Position numbers and translations under genes: made by a program. The notes under the pieces are model-generated. The model had not been told where the DNA came from. It saw nothing but the letters and a program-made list of their open reading frames with translations, and searched no databases. From Mycobacterium lehmannii (GTDB lineage Bacteria; Actinomycetota; Actinomycetes; Mycobacteriales; Mycobacteriaceae), in contig NZ_NKCN01000027.1 in the NCBI RefSeq assembly GCF_002245535.1, positions 1-64,000 of the forward strand: a stretch of 64,000 bases of DNA. The letters are read 5' to 3'. Within the stretch, counting starts at the first letter, position 1; each line of letters starts with the position of its first letter. This document shows, piece by piece, positions 34,330 to 43,854 of the stretch.

Positions 34330-35643
34330 TCATAGATTGCTGCTTCTTGTGTCAAGCAGGTCCGGCGGTTCAGCGCACGCTGCGTAGAACGCGAGTTCCA
34401 GATCCAAGAAGTGCTTCTCCCAGGTCCATTCGGAAAGCACATACTGGCGGGCTGCAGTGCCCAACCTCGCAGCTGACTCGGGATCTCTCAATAGTCGAAT
34501 CACAGCATCAGCGAACGGATCTGGATCATCGGCGATGACCACCGTCTCTTGGGGCGCCCGGATACCCTCGTTCGCCACGGACGAGGCGACTACGGCTTTG
34601 CCAGATGCCATGTACTCGATCAACTTGTTCTGCATGCCACCGGCGGCGCGCATCGGGTTGACGCAGACCTGTGCCGATCGAATGAGCACACCCACGTCAG
34701 GTACCGTGCCGGTCACCCAAATGCCTTTTCTTCCGTCCAACTTCAGCAACGCCGGTGCTGGATCACGGCCTTGGATCACCAAGGTCGCATCAGGTACTTC
34801 AGCGCGTACTGTCGGCCACACGTTCTGGACGAACCAGAGGACTGCCTGGATGTTTGGCGGGTAAAGCATTGACCCGGAAAAGATCACGCGGCCCGGCACG
34901 ACCTCGTTCGGACGAGCGGCGACAAACTTGCTGGTGTCGGTACCGTGCGCTCCGTAGATCCAGTTGTCGATTTCCGGTTGACCGTGTTTGCGACATTGCT
35001 CCTTGATCGCCGTTACGTCGGCAGGTCCGATGAGGACCACCTTATTGAAATCCTGCCAAACTCTGGCCTCGTATCGCCCCATCACGACGGTCTCAAGGCG
35101 ATAGACCCACCGCATCAGCAGACTGCGCTCATTATCGGCCATCCGTTTCGTGTTGAGCGTCTGCGACAGTTGGAGCGCAAGGAACGACGCGGTGGCGGGC
35201 ATCGTCTTCACGGCGGTGGGAATCGCCGGCGCCGTGCGAGGGTAATAGCAGTACACGATGTCGTAGTTGCCGGATTCGATTGCCCGGGCAAGATCACGCT
35301 TCAGGGTGTGATTGCGGAACATGCTCACCTGGAGAGGCAACAGAGAGAATGATCCGAGCGTGAGCCCGGCCAGCTTCGCGTACCAAGGCTGAGGATAGAT
35401 GTGAATCTTGCGGCATGCTTGCTTCAACCACTGCGCCTGCTTTTCGTCCAACTGACCGTCGACGGCCAGGGTATACAGGTCGACGGCGTGACCGCGCTGA
35501 GCAAGAAAGCTGATGAGGTGCGCCACGGTCATCTGATCGCCCCGCATCATGGGGAACGGAATGCGGCTGTAGACCAACGCGATTCGCAGGGATTGCGGTG
35601 CGGATTCGCAGTCCATCACTTTCGGCAATTGGCCGTCGCCCAC
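34330..35643 (-). CDS. GT4-family glycosyltransferase (exopolysaccharide type)
   Basis: A 437-residue protein with an N-terminal acceptor domain (LRIALVYSRIPFPMMRGDQM). The C-terminal domain has VIFSGSMLYPPNIQAVLWF and AAGGMQNKLIEYMASGKAVV near residues 325-344, in which GGMQNKLIEYMA is the donor-binding E-containing helix typical of GT4 enzymes in exopolysaccharide clusters. The GTG at 35643 has an excellent ribosome site (GAGAGGAGG) six bases upstream, so it is preferred to the ATG nine codons later. It is divergent from the dehydrogenase gene, with 206 bases between them that should hold both promoters. Confidence 0.85.
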   Translation of the reverse strand: MGDGQLPKVMDCESAPQSLRIALVYSRIPFPMMRGDQMTVAHLISFLAQRGHAVDLYTLAVDGQLDEKQAQWLKQACRKIHIYPQPWYAKLAGLTLGSFSLLPLQVSMFRNHTLKRDLARAIESGNYDIVYCYYPRTAPAIPTAVKTMPATASFLALQLSQTLNTKRMADNERSLLMRWVYRLETVVMGRYEARVWQDFNKVVLIGPADVTAIKEQCRKHGQPEIDNWIYGAHGTDTSKFVAARPNEVVPGRVIFSGSMLYPPNIQAVLWFVQNVWPTVRAEVPDATLVIQGRDPAPALLKLDGRKGIWVTGTVPDVGVLIRSAQVCVNPMRAAGGMQNKLIEYMASGKAVVASSVANEGIRAPQETVVIADDPDPFADAVIRLLRDPESAARLGTAARQYVLSEWTWEKHFLDLELAFYAACAEPPDLLDTRSSNL

Positions 35644-35849
35644 GATGCCTCCTCTCAGGCTGGGTCCGCTGGACGATCAGGTGACAGTCTCGGTCACCCC
35701 GCCCGATTGGCCGGTGTGGTCATGATTGCTTCGAATTCGATTGTGGTCAAACGATCAAGACCCGACTCGTACACCGCCTTTCTGCTCGTACGGCACCTTG
35801 GTGGAAACGACCGGCGCTATCCTCGACGCGACCTGGGTGAGGGGGAGCC

Positions 35850-37109
35850 GTGAAGATCGCCGTCTTGGGCCTTGGGTACGTCGGCACCACTGCTGCCGCG
35901 TGCCTAGCAAGCCAGGGGCATGACGTGATCGGCATAGATCCGAATGAGACGAAGGTGAAGGCGATTCTCGACGGTCGCTCACCGATTACCGAGCCGGGGG
36001 TGGACGACCTGGTTTCGCGCGCGCGCACTCATGGGTTGATCACGGCCTCTACGACTCTCGTCCCGGAAGTCGCCGAGTGCGAACTCGTCATCGTTTGCGT
36101 GGGAACGCCGAGCGCAGCGGACGGATCGCACAACATGACCCACATCGCCGAAGTCTCGCGCCAACTAGCCGAACTGGTGAAGGCACACCCGGGCAGCAAG
36201 CTCACCGTTGCGTATCGGTCGACAATCCGTCCGGGGACCATCGAGGAACTGATACGGCCGATTATCACCAGTGTGCTCGACGAGGAGACTTCACGCATCG
36301 AGCTCGTATACAACCCAGAATTCCTGCGCGAGTCGTCCGCTGTCGAGGATTTCTTCCACCCTCCCAAGATCGTGATTGGAACAGCGACTGGGGGTCGTTG
36401 TGTCGTGCTCGACAGGGTCAATGAAACCATCGATGCGCCTGTCTTCTATGTGAAGTACCGGGAGAGCGAGATCACGAAGTTCGTCGACAATACATTCCAC
36501 GCGGTCAAGACGGTCTTTGCCAACGAGATCGGGCGCTTGTGTATCCAATTGGGCATCAGTGCATCCGAGATTCATAAGATCTTCATCTCGGATACCAAGC
36601 TGAATATCTCGACGCTCTATCTCAGACCAGGAGGCGCCTTCGGTGGGTCATGCCTGCCGAAAGATGTTCGGGCGTTGCAGCACATCTCCCGGATGTCTGG
36701 CGGATTCACCCATCTCATCGACTCTCTTACCGCGTCAAATGAAGCTCACAAGTCGTTTATATTCGAGTACGCGACCCGCGACCTGAACCATGGATCGCGT
36801 GTATTGATGGTCGGGATCGCCTTTAAGGACAATACTGACGACTTACGCGAAAGCCCGAATGTCGACCTGGCCCGCATGCTGATCACGGCCGGATATCAGT
36901 TGTCGATTTTTGATCCACACGTTGCGCCAGAGAACCTCATGGGGCAGAACCTAGGAGTGTTGTCCAATTCACCGTTCATACGGCAACTTCTCGTGGATCA
37001 AGCGGCCGCGGAGAGTGGTGAATGGGATTTGGTGATCGACACCCAAGGTACCGCTGCTGAGTACTCGCTGAAAGCGGTCCGAACCGTAGACGTCAAGCGC
37101 TTAGCCTAG
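35850..37109 (+). CDS. UDP-glucose/GDP-mannose 6-dehydrogenase family protein, AlgD-like
   Basis: A 419-residue enzyme that oxidises a nucleotide sugar twice at C6 to give a uronic acid. The NAD motif GLGYVGTTAA is at residues 7-16. The central part has NPEFLRESSAVEDFFHPP, the active site GGAFGGSCLPKDVRAL has its Cys at residue 268, and the C-terminal part has FKDNTDDLRESPNVDLA. Several of these match GDP-mannose dehydrogenase (AlgD) more closely than UDP-glucose dehydrogenase: SDTKLNISTLYLRPG before the Cys, and the catalytic Cys number itself. I therefore favour GDP-mannuronate or a related product, but UDP-glucuronate cannot be excluded. It leads the rightward genes of this half of the locus. 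Confidence 0.83.
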   Translation: MKIAVLGLGYVGTTAAACLASQGHDVIGIDPNETKVKAILDGRSPITEPGVDDLVSRARTHGLITASTTLVPEVAECELVIVCVGTPSAADGSHNMTHIAEVSRQLAELVKAHPGSKLTVAYRSTIRPGTIEELIRPIITSVLDEETSRIELVYNPEFLRESSAVEDFFHPPKIVIGTATGGRCVVLDRVNETIDAPVFYVKYRESEITKFVDNTFHAVKTVFANEIGRLCIQLGISASEIHKIFISDTKLNISTLYLRPGGAFGGSCLPKDVRALQHISRMSGGFTHLIDSLTASNEAHKSFIFEYATRDLNHGSRVLMVGIAFKDNTDDLRESPNVDLARMLITAGYQLSIFDPHVAPENLMGQNLGVLSNSPFIRQLLVDQAAAESGEWDLVIDTQGTAAEYSLKAVRTVDVKRLA

Positions 37110-37192
37110 CCAAGCTATTGCGTGACCGCCCGTTGCCATTCTTGCGCGAATCCGCCTGGGCAATTTCTCAGACTGGAACTACCATCAAGCGG

Positions 37193-38056
37193 GTGAGGGG
37201 AAAAATCCTCGCTGGTCGGGCGCTGGCCCCTACGATAGGGGTGTTCGCACTCGCCCTTGTCGCGACTGTAATGCCTAGCAACCCTCCCATGGGGACCCCT
37301 GCGGAGGTCAGTGTGAATTCTGGCACAGGGCTTCCGCGTAGTGCTACGGAAAATTTGGTCATTGATTCGCAGCCGATGAGTGTATCGGCGGTGGAAAAGG
37401 ACTATGCCTTTTCCATTCCAGCCCGCGACGTCTATCGGTTTGAGGTGCGTAATAATGATTTCGGCTGGAGTGGTGATGAAGCGAATAATAATCGTCGATC
37501 TGAACTCGTTTCGAAAGGTGAGAAATACAATTCCGGCGAAACCCTATGGTCCTCATTCTCCTTCGTGGTCGGGCCCGACCACCTACCGTTCGACGCCGAC
37601 GGCGAAATTCCCAGTCCCTACCACGACATCATTCACCAATGGCATTCCGTGGACACCGTAGCGGGTCGCTCACCAGTATTCGCCATCGAGTTGCGGGACG
37701 GCGATTTCATCGTGTCGACACGATCCGACGACGACCCCAGCCGCAATGTGATCCACTATTCGAAGAGTCGCCCCACCGATGGCGTCGCGCACAATGTGGT
37801 GGTAGCGGGCCTGCTTGGTAGAGACGGTCACCTGGATGTATGGCTGGACGGCAAACGGATCGTTGATGTTGACACCGCAATCGGCTACTACAACGACGAC
37901 GGCCCCCTCGCATATCCCCATTGGGGCATCTACCAGCACAATGTGGATGACCCGGCCGTTGTTTACCACGTCAACATCGAGTGGGGTCGCGCAGATTTAT
38001 CGGCGCGAATAGTCAGGCCGTTGGCTGTCGTCAAACCGCCGGGCGGATGGGTTTGA
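37193..38056 (+). CDS. Exported polysaccharide lyase-like protein (PL7/PL18/PL20 jelly-roll type)
   Basis: A protein of about 287 residues with a signal or anchor segment (GVFALALVATVMPSNPP). The jelly-roll catalytic motifs of uronic-acid lyases are all present in order. NNRRSEL gives Arg101/Arg102/Glu104, HQWHS gives Gln149/His151, and YPHWGIYQHN gives Tyr241/Tyr247. These correspond to the R-x-E, Q-x-H and Y-x-x-G-x-Y motifs of alginate and glucuronan lyases (Polysacc_lyase family). It would cut a uronic-acid polymer by beta-elimination outside the membrane. The start is uncertain: GTG 37193 gives the best signal, and a TTG at 37118 would add 25 residues. It is about 80 bases after the dehydrogenase gene. 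Confidence 0.75.
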   Translation: MRGKILAGRALAPTIGVFALALVATVMPSNPPMGTPAEVSVNSGTGLPRSATENLVIDSQPMSVSAVEKDYAFSIPARDVYRFEVRNNDFGWSGDEANNNRRSELVSKGEKYNSGETLWSSFSFVVGPDHLPFDADGEIPSPYHDIIHQWHSVDTVAGRSPVFAIELRDGDFIVSTRSDDDPSRNVIHYSKSRPTDGVAHNVVVAGLLGRDGHLDVWLDGKRIVDVDTAIGYYNDDGPLAYPHWGIYQHNVDDPAVVYHVNIEWGRADLSARIVRPLAVVKPPGGWV

Positions 38057-38101
38057 CGCTGCAGCCGTGCCGGAGGGAGTCATCCTCTAAGTAGCGCAGG
38101 A

Positions 38102-39313
38102 TCATCCCGGACCATCGCGTTTTGTCATCCCCGCCACCCCCGCGCACCGTCGCCGCGGGTATCGGCGCTTCCCCCGCTCGGCAATCACTTCGGCATACAG
38201 GTCCGTCAGGTTGTCGACCCATGTCGACAACGCATACCGGTTCTCGATGAGATCGCGTCCCGCCCTGCCGAACTCCTCGGCTCGCTCCGGGTGGTCGATC
38301 ACGTCCAGTAGCGCCGCGGTCAGCGCCTCGTCGTCGCTGATCGGCACCAGCCGCCCGGTGACCCCATCGATCACGATCTCGCGGGTGCCGCCGGCGTCGG
38401 CCGCCACTACTGGCAGTCCGCACGCGGCAGCTTCGATCAATGCCGTGGGCAGCGCCTCGTCGATGGATGCCGATACCACCCCGTCCACGCCGTGCAGGAT
38501 GTCGACCACGTCCTCGCGGCGTCCCAGCATGCGCACGTTGGCGATCAGGCCGAGCTCTTCGATCGCGGCTTCTGTGGCGTCCCGGCTCGGGCCGTCCCCG
38601 ACGATGAGCAAGGTCGCGCGCGGGTGTGCGGCCACCACGGCTGCCCAGGCCCGCACCAGACCGACATGGTTCTTGTCCGGACGCATCGCGGCGACGCACG
38701 CCCACACCGGGGCATCGACCGATTGGGCCCTCGGCCGCGGCGCATAGCTCGCCGTGTCGACGCCGTTGGGGATCACTCGCCAGGTGTCGCGTGCCGGGCC
38801 GTGTCGTTGGGCGAACTCCTCGCGGGCGTGCTGGGAGATCAGGACAAGCCGCCCCAGACGCGCGGGCACCCGGATGGACAGCCGCTCCTTGAGCCACTCA
38901 CCACCCCGCAGCCGGTGCGGAGGATTGACGTGCAGGGTGGCGACGGCCGGCTTGCCGGCCAGGCGCGCGGCTATTGGAACGACGATCGCGGCGTAGCCAA
39001 GATGCGCGTGCACGACGTCGACGGGCGCCTGCCGAATCGCGCGAACGACCCGCATGAAGCCCACCGGGTCAAGCAGCCGGCGCATACACAGAAACGTCGG
39101 TTTCAGGCCCGACTCGGTAAGGCGGTCCAGCAGATGGTTACTGCCCTGGCCAGCGGGTTGCAGGCTGGCGACCGAGATGTCCAGTGAAGCAGACGCGTGC
39201 CGGCCCAGTTCGGCGACCAGGTTCTCTGCGCCCCCGAAGCTGAACGAGTCGAGCACCATCATCACGCGGATCGGCAGGTCCGAATCGGGCGTCGAACTCT
39301 GTTCATGGGTCAT
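38102..39313 (-). CDS. GT4-family glycosyltransferase
   Basis: A 403-residue GT-B enzyme. The acceptor domain starts VMMVLDSFSFGGAENLVAEL. The donor domain contains CVAAMRPDKNHVGLVRAWA and the catalytic-face region SIDEALPTALIEAAACGLPV at about residues 281-300, with the E-x7-E pair. The C-terminus is short and basic. It is likely one of the enzymes that build the repeat unit. It runs toward the lyase gene. Confidence 0.87.
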   Translation of the reverse strand: MTHEQSSTPDSDLPIRVMMVLDSFSFGGAENLVAELGRHASASLDISVASLQPAGQGSNHLLDRLTESGLKPTFLCMRRLLDPVGFMRVVRAIRQAPVDVVHAHLGYAAIVVPIAARLAGKPAVATLHVNPPHRLRGGEWLKERLSIRVPARLGRLVLISQHAREEFAQRHGPARDTWRVIPNGVDTASYAPRPRAQSVDAPVWACVAAMRPDKNHVGLVRAWAAVVAAHPRATLLIVGDGPSRDATEAAIEELGLIANVRMLGRREDVVDILHGVDGVVSASIDEALPTALIEAAACGLPVVAADAGGTREIVIDGVTGRLVPISDDEALTAALLDVIDHPERAEEFGRAGRDLIENRYALSTWVDNLTDLYAEVIAERGKRRYPRRRCAGVAGMTKRDGPG

Positions 39314-39425
39314 CTGGTTGCATCTCCCCGGATGGCGGATACGCCAATCCCTGTCTATCGCACGCGTATGTGCGCAGGTGGCGTTTGGTATGTTTTGCAG
39401 ATTTCGACATCTCTGGCCGAAGGGG

Positions 39426-40418
39426 ATGACGTTGGCAAAAGAAGCGGTGGCGCGGCTGCTGTGCGCTACTGGAGTGCCGGCAATCGCGCGGCGGCACCGT
39501 CGAGGTCAGCTGGCGATTCTGATGTATCACGGTGTCGAGCCCACAACGTTGATACCGCCATGCTGGCATGTTCTCGATGCCACCGCCTTTCGCCGGCAAC
39601 TCGAGTACGTCCGACAGGTTTATCGGGTCCTTCCGCTCGAGGAGGCGCTGGAGCAGCTTGAAACGGGGACTCTTCCGGACCGGGCAGCAACGCTGACGTT
39701 CGACGACGGAACCCGCAACCTCGCCACACAGGCCGCGCCCATCCTGCGCAGCCTTGGGCTACCCGCAGCAGTTTTCTTGGCCACCGGGCCGATGGGCACC
39801 TGTGAGACGCTGTGGCCCGACCGGTTGTGGCTGGCGTTCGCCCGCACGGAACACACCGAGGTTGATCTGACCACCCTCGGCTTGGGCGCACACCCTCTCG
39901 GCAGCGCCGCCCGCCGCGGAAAGGTGTACGCCGCGGCGGTAAATCGGCTCAAAGCGCTGCCCGACAACCAGCGGATCGAGCGGACCGAGTGGCTGATCGG
40001 CACCCTCGGGCAGCAAGCCGACAACGATCCCGGGCCGTTTGAGATGCTCTCCTGGTCGCAGGCCCGCGCGCTTGCTGCCGACGGGCGGATCACCCTGTAC
40101 CCGCACACCGTGACCCACCCGATCCTCGCGCGGTGCCCGGACGAGAAGGTACAGCGCGAGATTGACGACTCCTGCGATGCGCTGCAGGAGGAGACCGGCC
40201 GCGCGCCAAGAGTTTTCGCCTATCCCAACGGCCGCGTACAGGATTTCGACGACCGCGCCAAGCAGGCGCTGCGCCGCCGCGGCGTGCGGTGGGCGCTGTC
40301 GACCGTCGAGGGCTTCGCCGACCGCGACAGCGATCCGCTAGCCCTGCCGAGGCTGGGCATTGGCAGCGACCTGTCGTTCGCCCGCTTCCGGTTGCTGACC
40401 TCCGGCGCGCTGACCTGA
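39426..40418 (+). CDS. Polysaccharide deacetylase family protein (NodB/CE4)
   Basis: A protein of about 330 residues. The NodB core has motif 1 TLTFDDGTRN (residues about 90-99, the Asp-Asp pair) and the metal-binding HTVTHP (residues about 226-231). Motif 3 is represented by FAYPNGRVQDF. An N-terminal strand reads LAILMYHGVEP, as in chitooligosaccharide-type deacetylases found in capsule loci. It removes N- or O-acetyl groups from a glycan. There is no clear signal peptide, so it may act on lipid-linked precursors inside the cell. ATG 39426 is given. A TTG at 39432 has better spacing to the AAGGGG ribosome site. Confidence 0.82.
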   Translation: MTLAKEAVARLLCATGVPAIARRHRRGQLAILMYHGVEPTTLIPPCWHVLDATAFRRQLEYVRQVYRVLPLEEALEQLETGTLPDRAATLTFDDGTRNLATQAAPILRSLGLPAAVFLATGPMGTCETLWPDRLWLAFARTEHTEVDLTTLGLGAHPLGSAARRGKVYAAAVNRLKALPDNQRIERTEWLIGTLGQQADNDPGPFEMLSWSQARALAADGRITLYPHTVTHPILARCPDEKVQREIDDSCDALQEETGRAPRVFAYPNGRVQDFDDRAKQALRRRGVRWALSTVEGFADRDSDPLALPRLGIGSDLSFARFRLLTSGALT

Positions 40419-40504
40419 CCACTGTTCGTCGCGTTTGGAGGGGTATGGACGAAGCGCACGTGAGGCGCGCCGGCGAGCTAGCGGAGCGCCTCTTGGAAGC
40501 TCAG

Positions 40505-41464
40505 CTAGTCCGCATCTGACCATGCGCGCCAAGCGCTCTCGACGGCGCTGGCTAAATCATGTCTTGATTCCCAACCTAGTTCGTCACGTATCAGCCCCGG
40601 GTCGGCAACTACTTGGGCGGGGTCACCAGGCCTCGGCGCGGTGATGTCGCACGAGAATTCGATGCCTGTCACCTGTCGTGTCGCGGTCATGACCTCGAGG
40701 ACGCTAGTGCCGGTACCGGTACCGACGTTATATGTGTCGGCTAAGTCGGTGGTGACCATATGGTTGATGACGGCTACGTGCGCATCCGCAACGTCCTCGA
40801 CATGGACGTAGTCGCGGATGCACGTTCCGTCTGGAGTCGGATAGGTATTGCCGTAGACCTTGGGACGCACACCCGAGGTGATCGCCCTGAATACCCTTGG
40901 AATCAAATTGTTCTCGCCTCGGTCGGCCATCCTCGGTTCGGCGGTACCGGCCACATTGAAATATCGCAGCGCCGACCAGCTGATCCGATGCGCCGCCGCG
41001 ACGTCGCGAATCATCTGCTCGCCCATCAATTTCGTCCAACCGTACGGCGACGATGGAACGGTCGGCGAGGTCTCGATCACCGGGCTGTCCGAAACGACTC
41101 CGTAAACCGCTGCGCTAGAGGAGAACAGAATGCGCGTTGTTCCGGCGGCGACCATTGCGGACAGCACCCTATGCATGCCGATTACGTTTTCGTTGTAGTA
41201 CTTCAGTGGATCAGCAATGGACTCTTCCACGGCCTTCTTTGCTGCGATGTGCACGACGGCCTCCGCGGAATGTGCACGCAATGACGATTCGACGAAGCCG
41301 TCATCGAGCACAGAACCAACGAACAGCGCAATGTCAGAAGCGAGGCGGCTACGACTTCCGGTGGAGAGGTCGTCGAGGGCGGCGACGTTATGCCCCGCCT
41401 GCTGCAGCGCCCTGACTACGTGTGCTCCAATGTATCCTGCTCCACCCGTCACCAAGACTCTCAC
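40505..41464 (-). CDS. galE: UDP-glucose 4-epimerase
   Basis: A 319-residue extended SDR that interconverts UDP-glucose and UDP-galactose. The NAD motif TGGAGYIGAH is at residues 6-15. The catalytic Ser is in LFSSSAAVYG, the Tyr-x-x-x-Lys pair is in SPYGWTKLMGE, and the substrate region LRYFNVAGT is followed by RDYVHVEDVADAH. It would supply UDP-galactose (or GalNAc) for the locus. It is the last gene of the polysaccharide region and runs leftward, convergent with the deacetylase. Confidence 0.92.
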   Translation of the reverse strand: MRVLVTGGAGYIGAHVVRALQQAGHNVAALDDLSTGSRSRLASDIALFVGSVLDDGFVESSLRAHSAEAVVHIAAKKAVEESIADPLKYYNENVIGMHRVLSAMVAAGTTRILFSSSAAVYGVVSDSPVIETSPTVPSSPYGWTKLMGEQMIRDVAAAHRISWSALRYFNVAGTAEPRMADRGENNLIPRVFRAITSGVRPKVYGNTYPTPDGTCIRDYVHVEDVADAHVAVINHMVTTDLADTYNVGTGTGTSVLEVMTATRQVTGIEFSCDITAPRPGDPAQVVADPGLIRDELGWESRHDLASAVESAWRAWSDAD

Positions 41465-41719
41465 CGCAAACTCCTAGGGCTGAACGCGATGCGATTGAGG
41501 GCCGACGGCATCATTCATGAGACCACATCGAGCAACCCAGGGCGGCCACCAGCAGAACGCAAACTCCCAGACGTGGGAAACCGCCGTCTGGCCGGAGGCG
41601 ATCAACGCTGCGATGCGCAGTGAAGAATCCGACTGTGTCGGGAGAAGACAAACCAGCTGGCCTCGCGTCGAGGTTCTGGGTCATCGTCAAACGATCACCG
41701 GGCGGCGATCAGCGATCGA
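41465..41719. other. Intergenic region between galE and the glnA1 terminator
   Basis: About 255 bases with no supported gene. It should contain the galE promoter on the minus strand. A 12-base word, GTCAAACGATCA, at 41686-41697 also occurs at 35746-35757, in the other promoter region of the locus. No repeat or RNA gene is recognisable. Confidence 0.4.
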
Positions 41720-41756
41720 GGCGTAGTTGGCCACACTGACTGTTACCAACTACGCC
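41720..41756 (-). terminator. Hairpin downstream of glnA1
   Basis: A perfect 11-base inverted repeat (41720-41730 with 41746-41756) with a 15-base loop, placed 12 bases after the glnA1 stop on the minus strand. It probably ends the glnA1 transcript and separates the core gene from the polysaccharide locus. Confidence 0.65.
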
Positions 41757-41767
41757 GAAATCACTCG

Positions 41768-43204
<1,437 letters not shown>

Positions 43205-43277
43205 TGAGTTGTCTCCTTTATCCAGTAACTCGCGGGTTGACGCTAAGGACACGATGTTGCACGGTCGTCAACCGAAT

Positions 43278-43293
43278 GTTGCGCTGAAGTTAC
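43278..43293 (-). promoter_or_regulatory. Probable GlnR box upstream of glnA1
   Basis: On the minus strand the site reads GTAAC, six bases, GCAAC. This matches the GlnR pattern (AC, nine bases, AC) and shares its first half with the site before glnA2. It lies about 75 bases upstream of the glnA1 start codon. GlnR is known to control glnA1 in mycobacteria, and the exact site here is inferred. Confidence 0.55.
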
Positions 43294-43359
43294 GCAATCA
43301 CATCAGGGCCAGTCGCCGGCGGCCAATGGACTTCTTTCGAGTCCCATATCCTTCAGTGT

Positions 43360-43842
43360 ATGGCCCGCACACTCGGGTCCTGGCTGTCGGGACCGGATCC
43401 GACCAGCGACGCGGGACCCAACGACTATCCCGGCAAGCGCCTCGGTCTACCGGAGACCGGCCCGGGGTCCATCGCCCGGTTCGGCAGGCGAATCGGCGCG
43501 CTGATGCTCGACTGGTTCATCGCATACGGGCTGGTGGGGCTCGCCGTGAACCTCGGATTCATCAGCAAGGACGCTTTCCTGTATTCGCCACTGGGGTCGA
43601 CGTCCATCGCGGTGGTGTGGCTGGTGCTCGGCATCATCTCGGTGCGGTTGTACGGCTTCACCCCCGGACAGTGGGCGCTCGGGCTGCGGGTCGCCTCGAT
43701 CGACCACCGCCAGCACGTCGGTGTTGGCCGTGCCGCGGTGCGCGGGCTGCTGGTGTTCTTCGTCATACCCGCGCTGTTCACCGATAGGGACTTCCGCGGT
43801 TACCAGGACCGCTTCAGCAACACGGCGGTGGTCCGGCGCTGA
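43360..43842 (+). CDS. RDD-family membrane protein
   Basis: A 160-residue protein with three or four helices and the RDD signature: FGRRIGALMLDWFIAYGLV (the Arg-Asp pair near residues 44-51), then GFTPGQWALGLRVASID and a C-terminal YQDRFSNTAVV. It is homologous in position to Rv2219A, beside glnA1. Members are small membrane proteins, some linked to ion transport. It is divergent from glnA1, sharing about 155 bases of control region. Confidence 0.85.
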   Translation: MARTLGSWLSGPDPTSDAGPNDYPGKRLGLPETGPGSIARFGRRIGALMLDWFIAYGLVGLAVNLGFISKDAFLYSPLGSTSIAVVWLVLGIISVRLYGFTPGQWALGLRVASIDHRQHVGVGRAAVRGLLVFFVIPALFTDRDFRGYQDRFSNTAVVRR

Positions 43843-43854
43843 CCGCTCCGAAGG

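Noticed and set aside
35850..37109. Naming the dehydrogenase algD outright
   Set aside because: AlgD-like motifs are strong, but no alginate polymerase or export genes are present and the substrate cannot be fixed from sequence.
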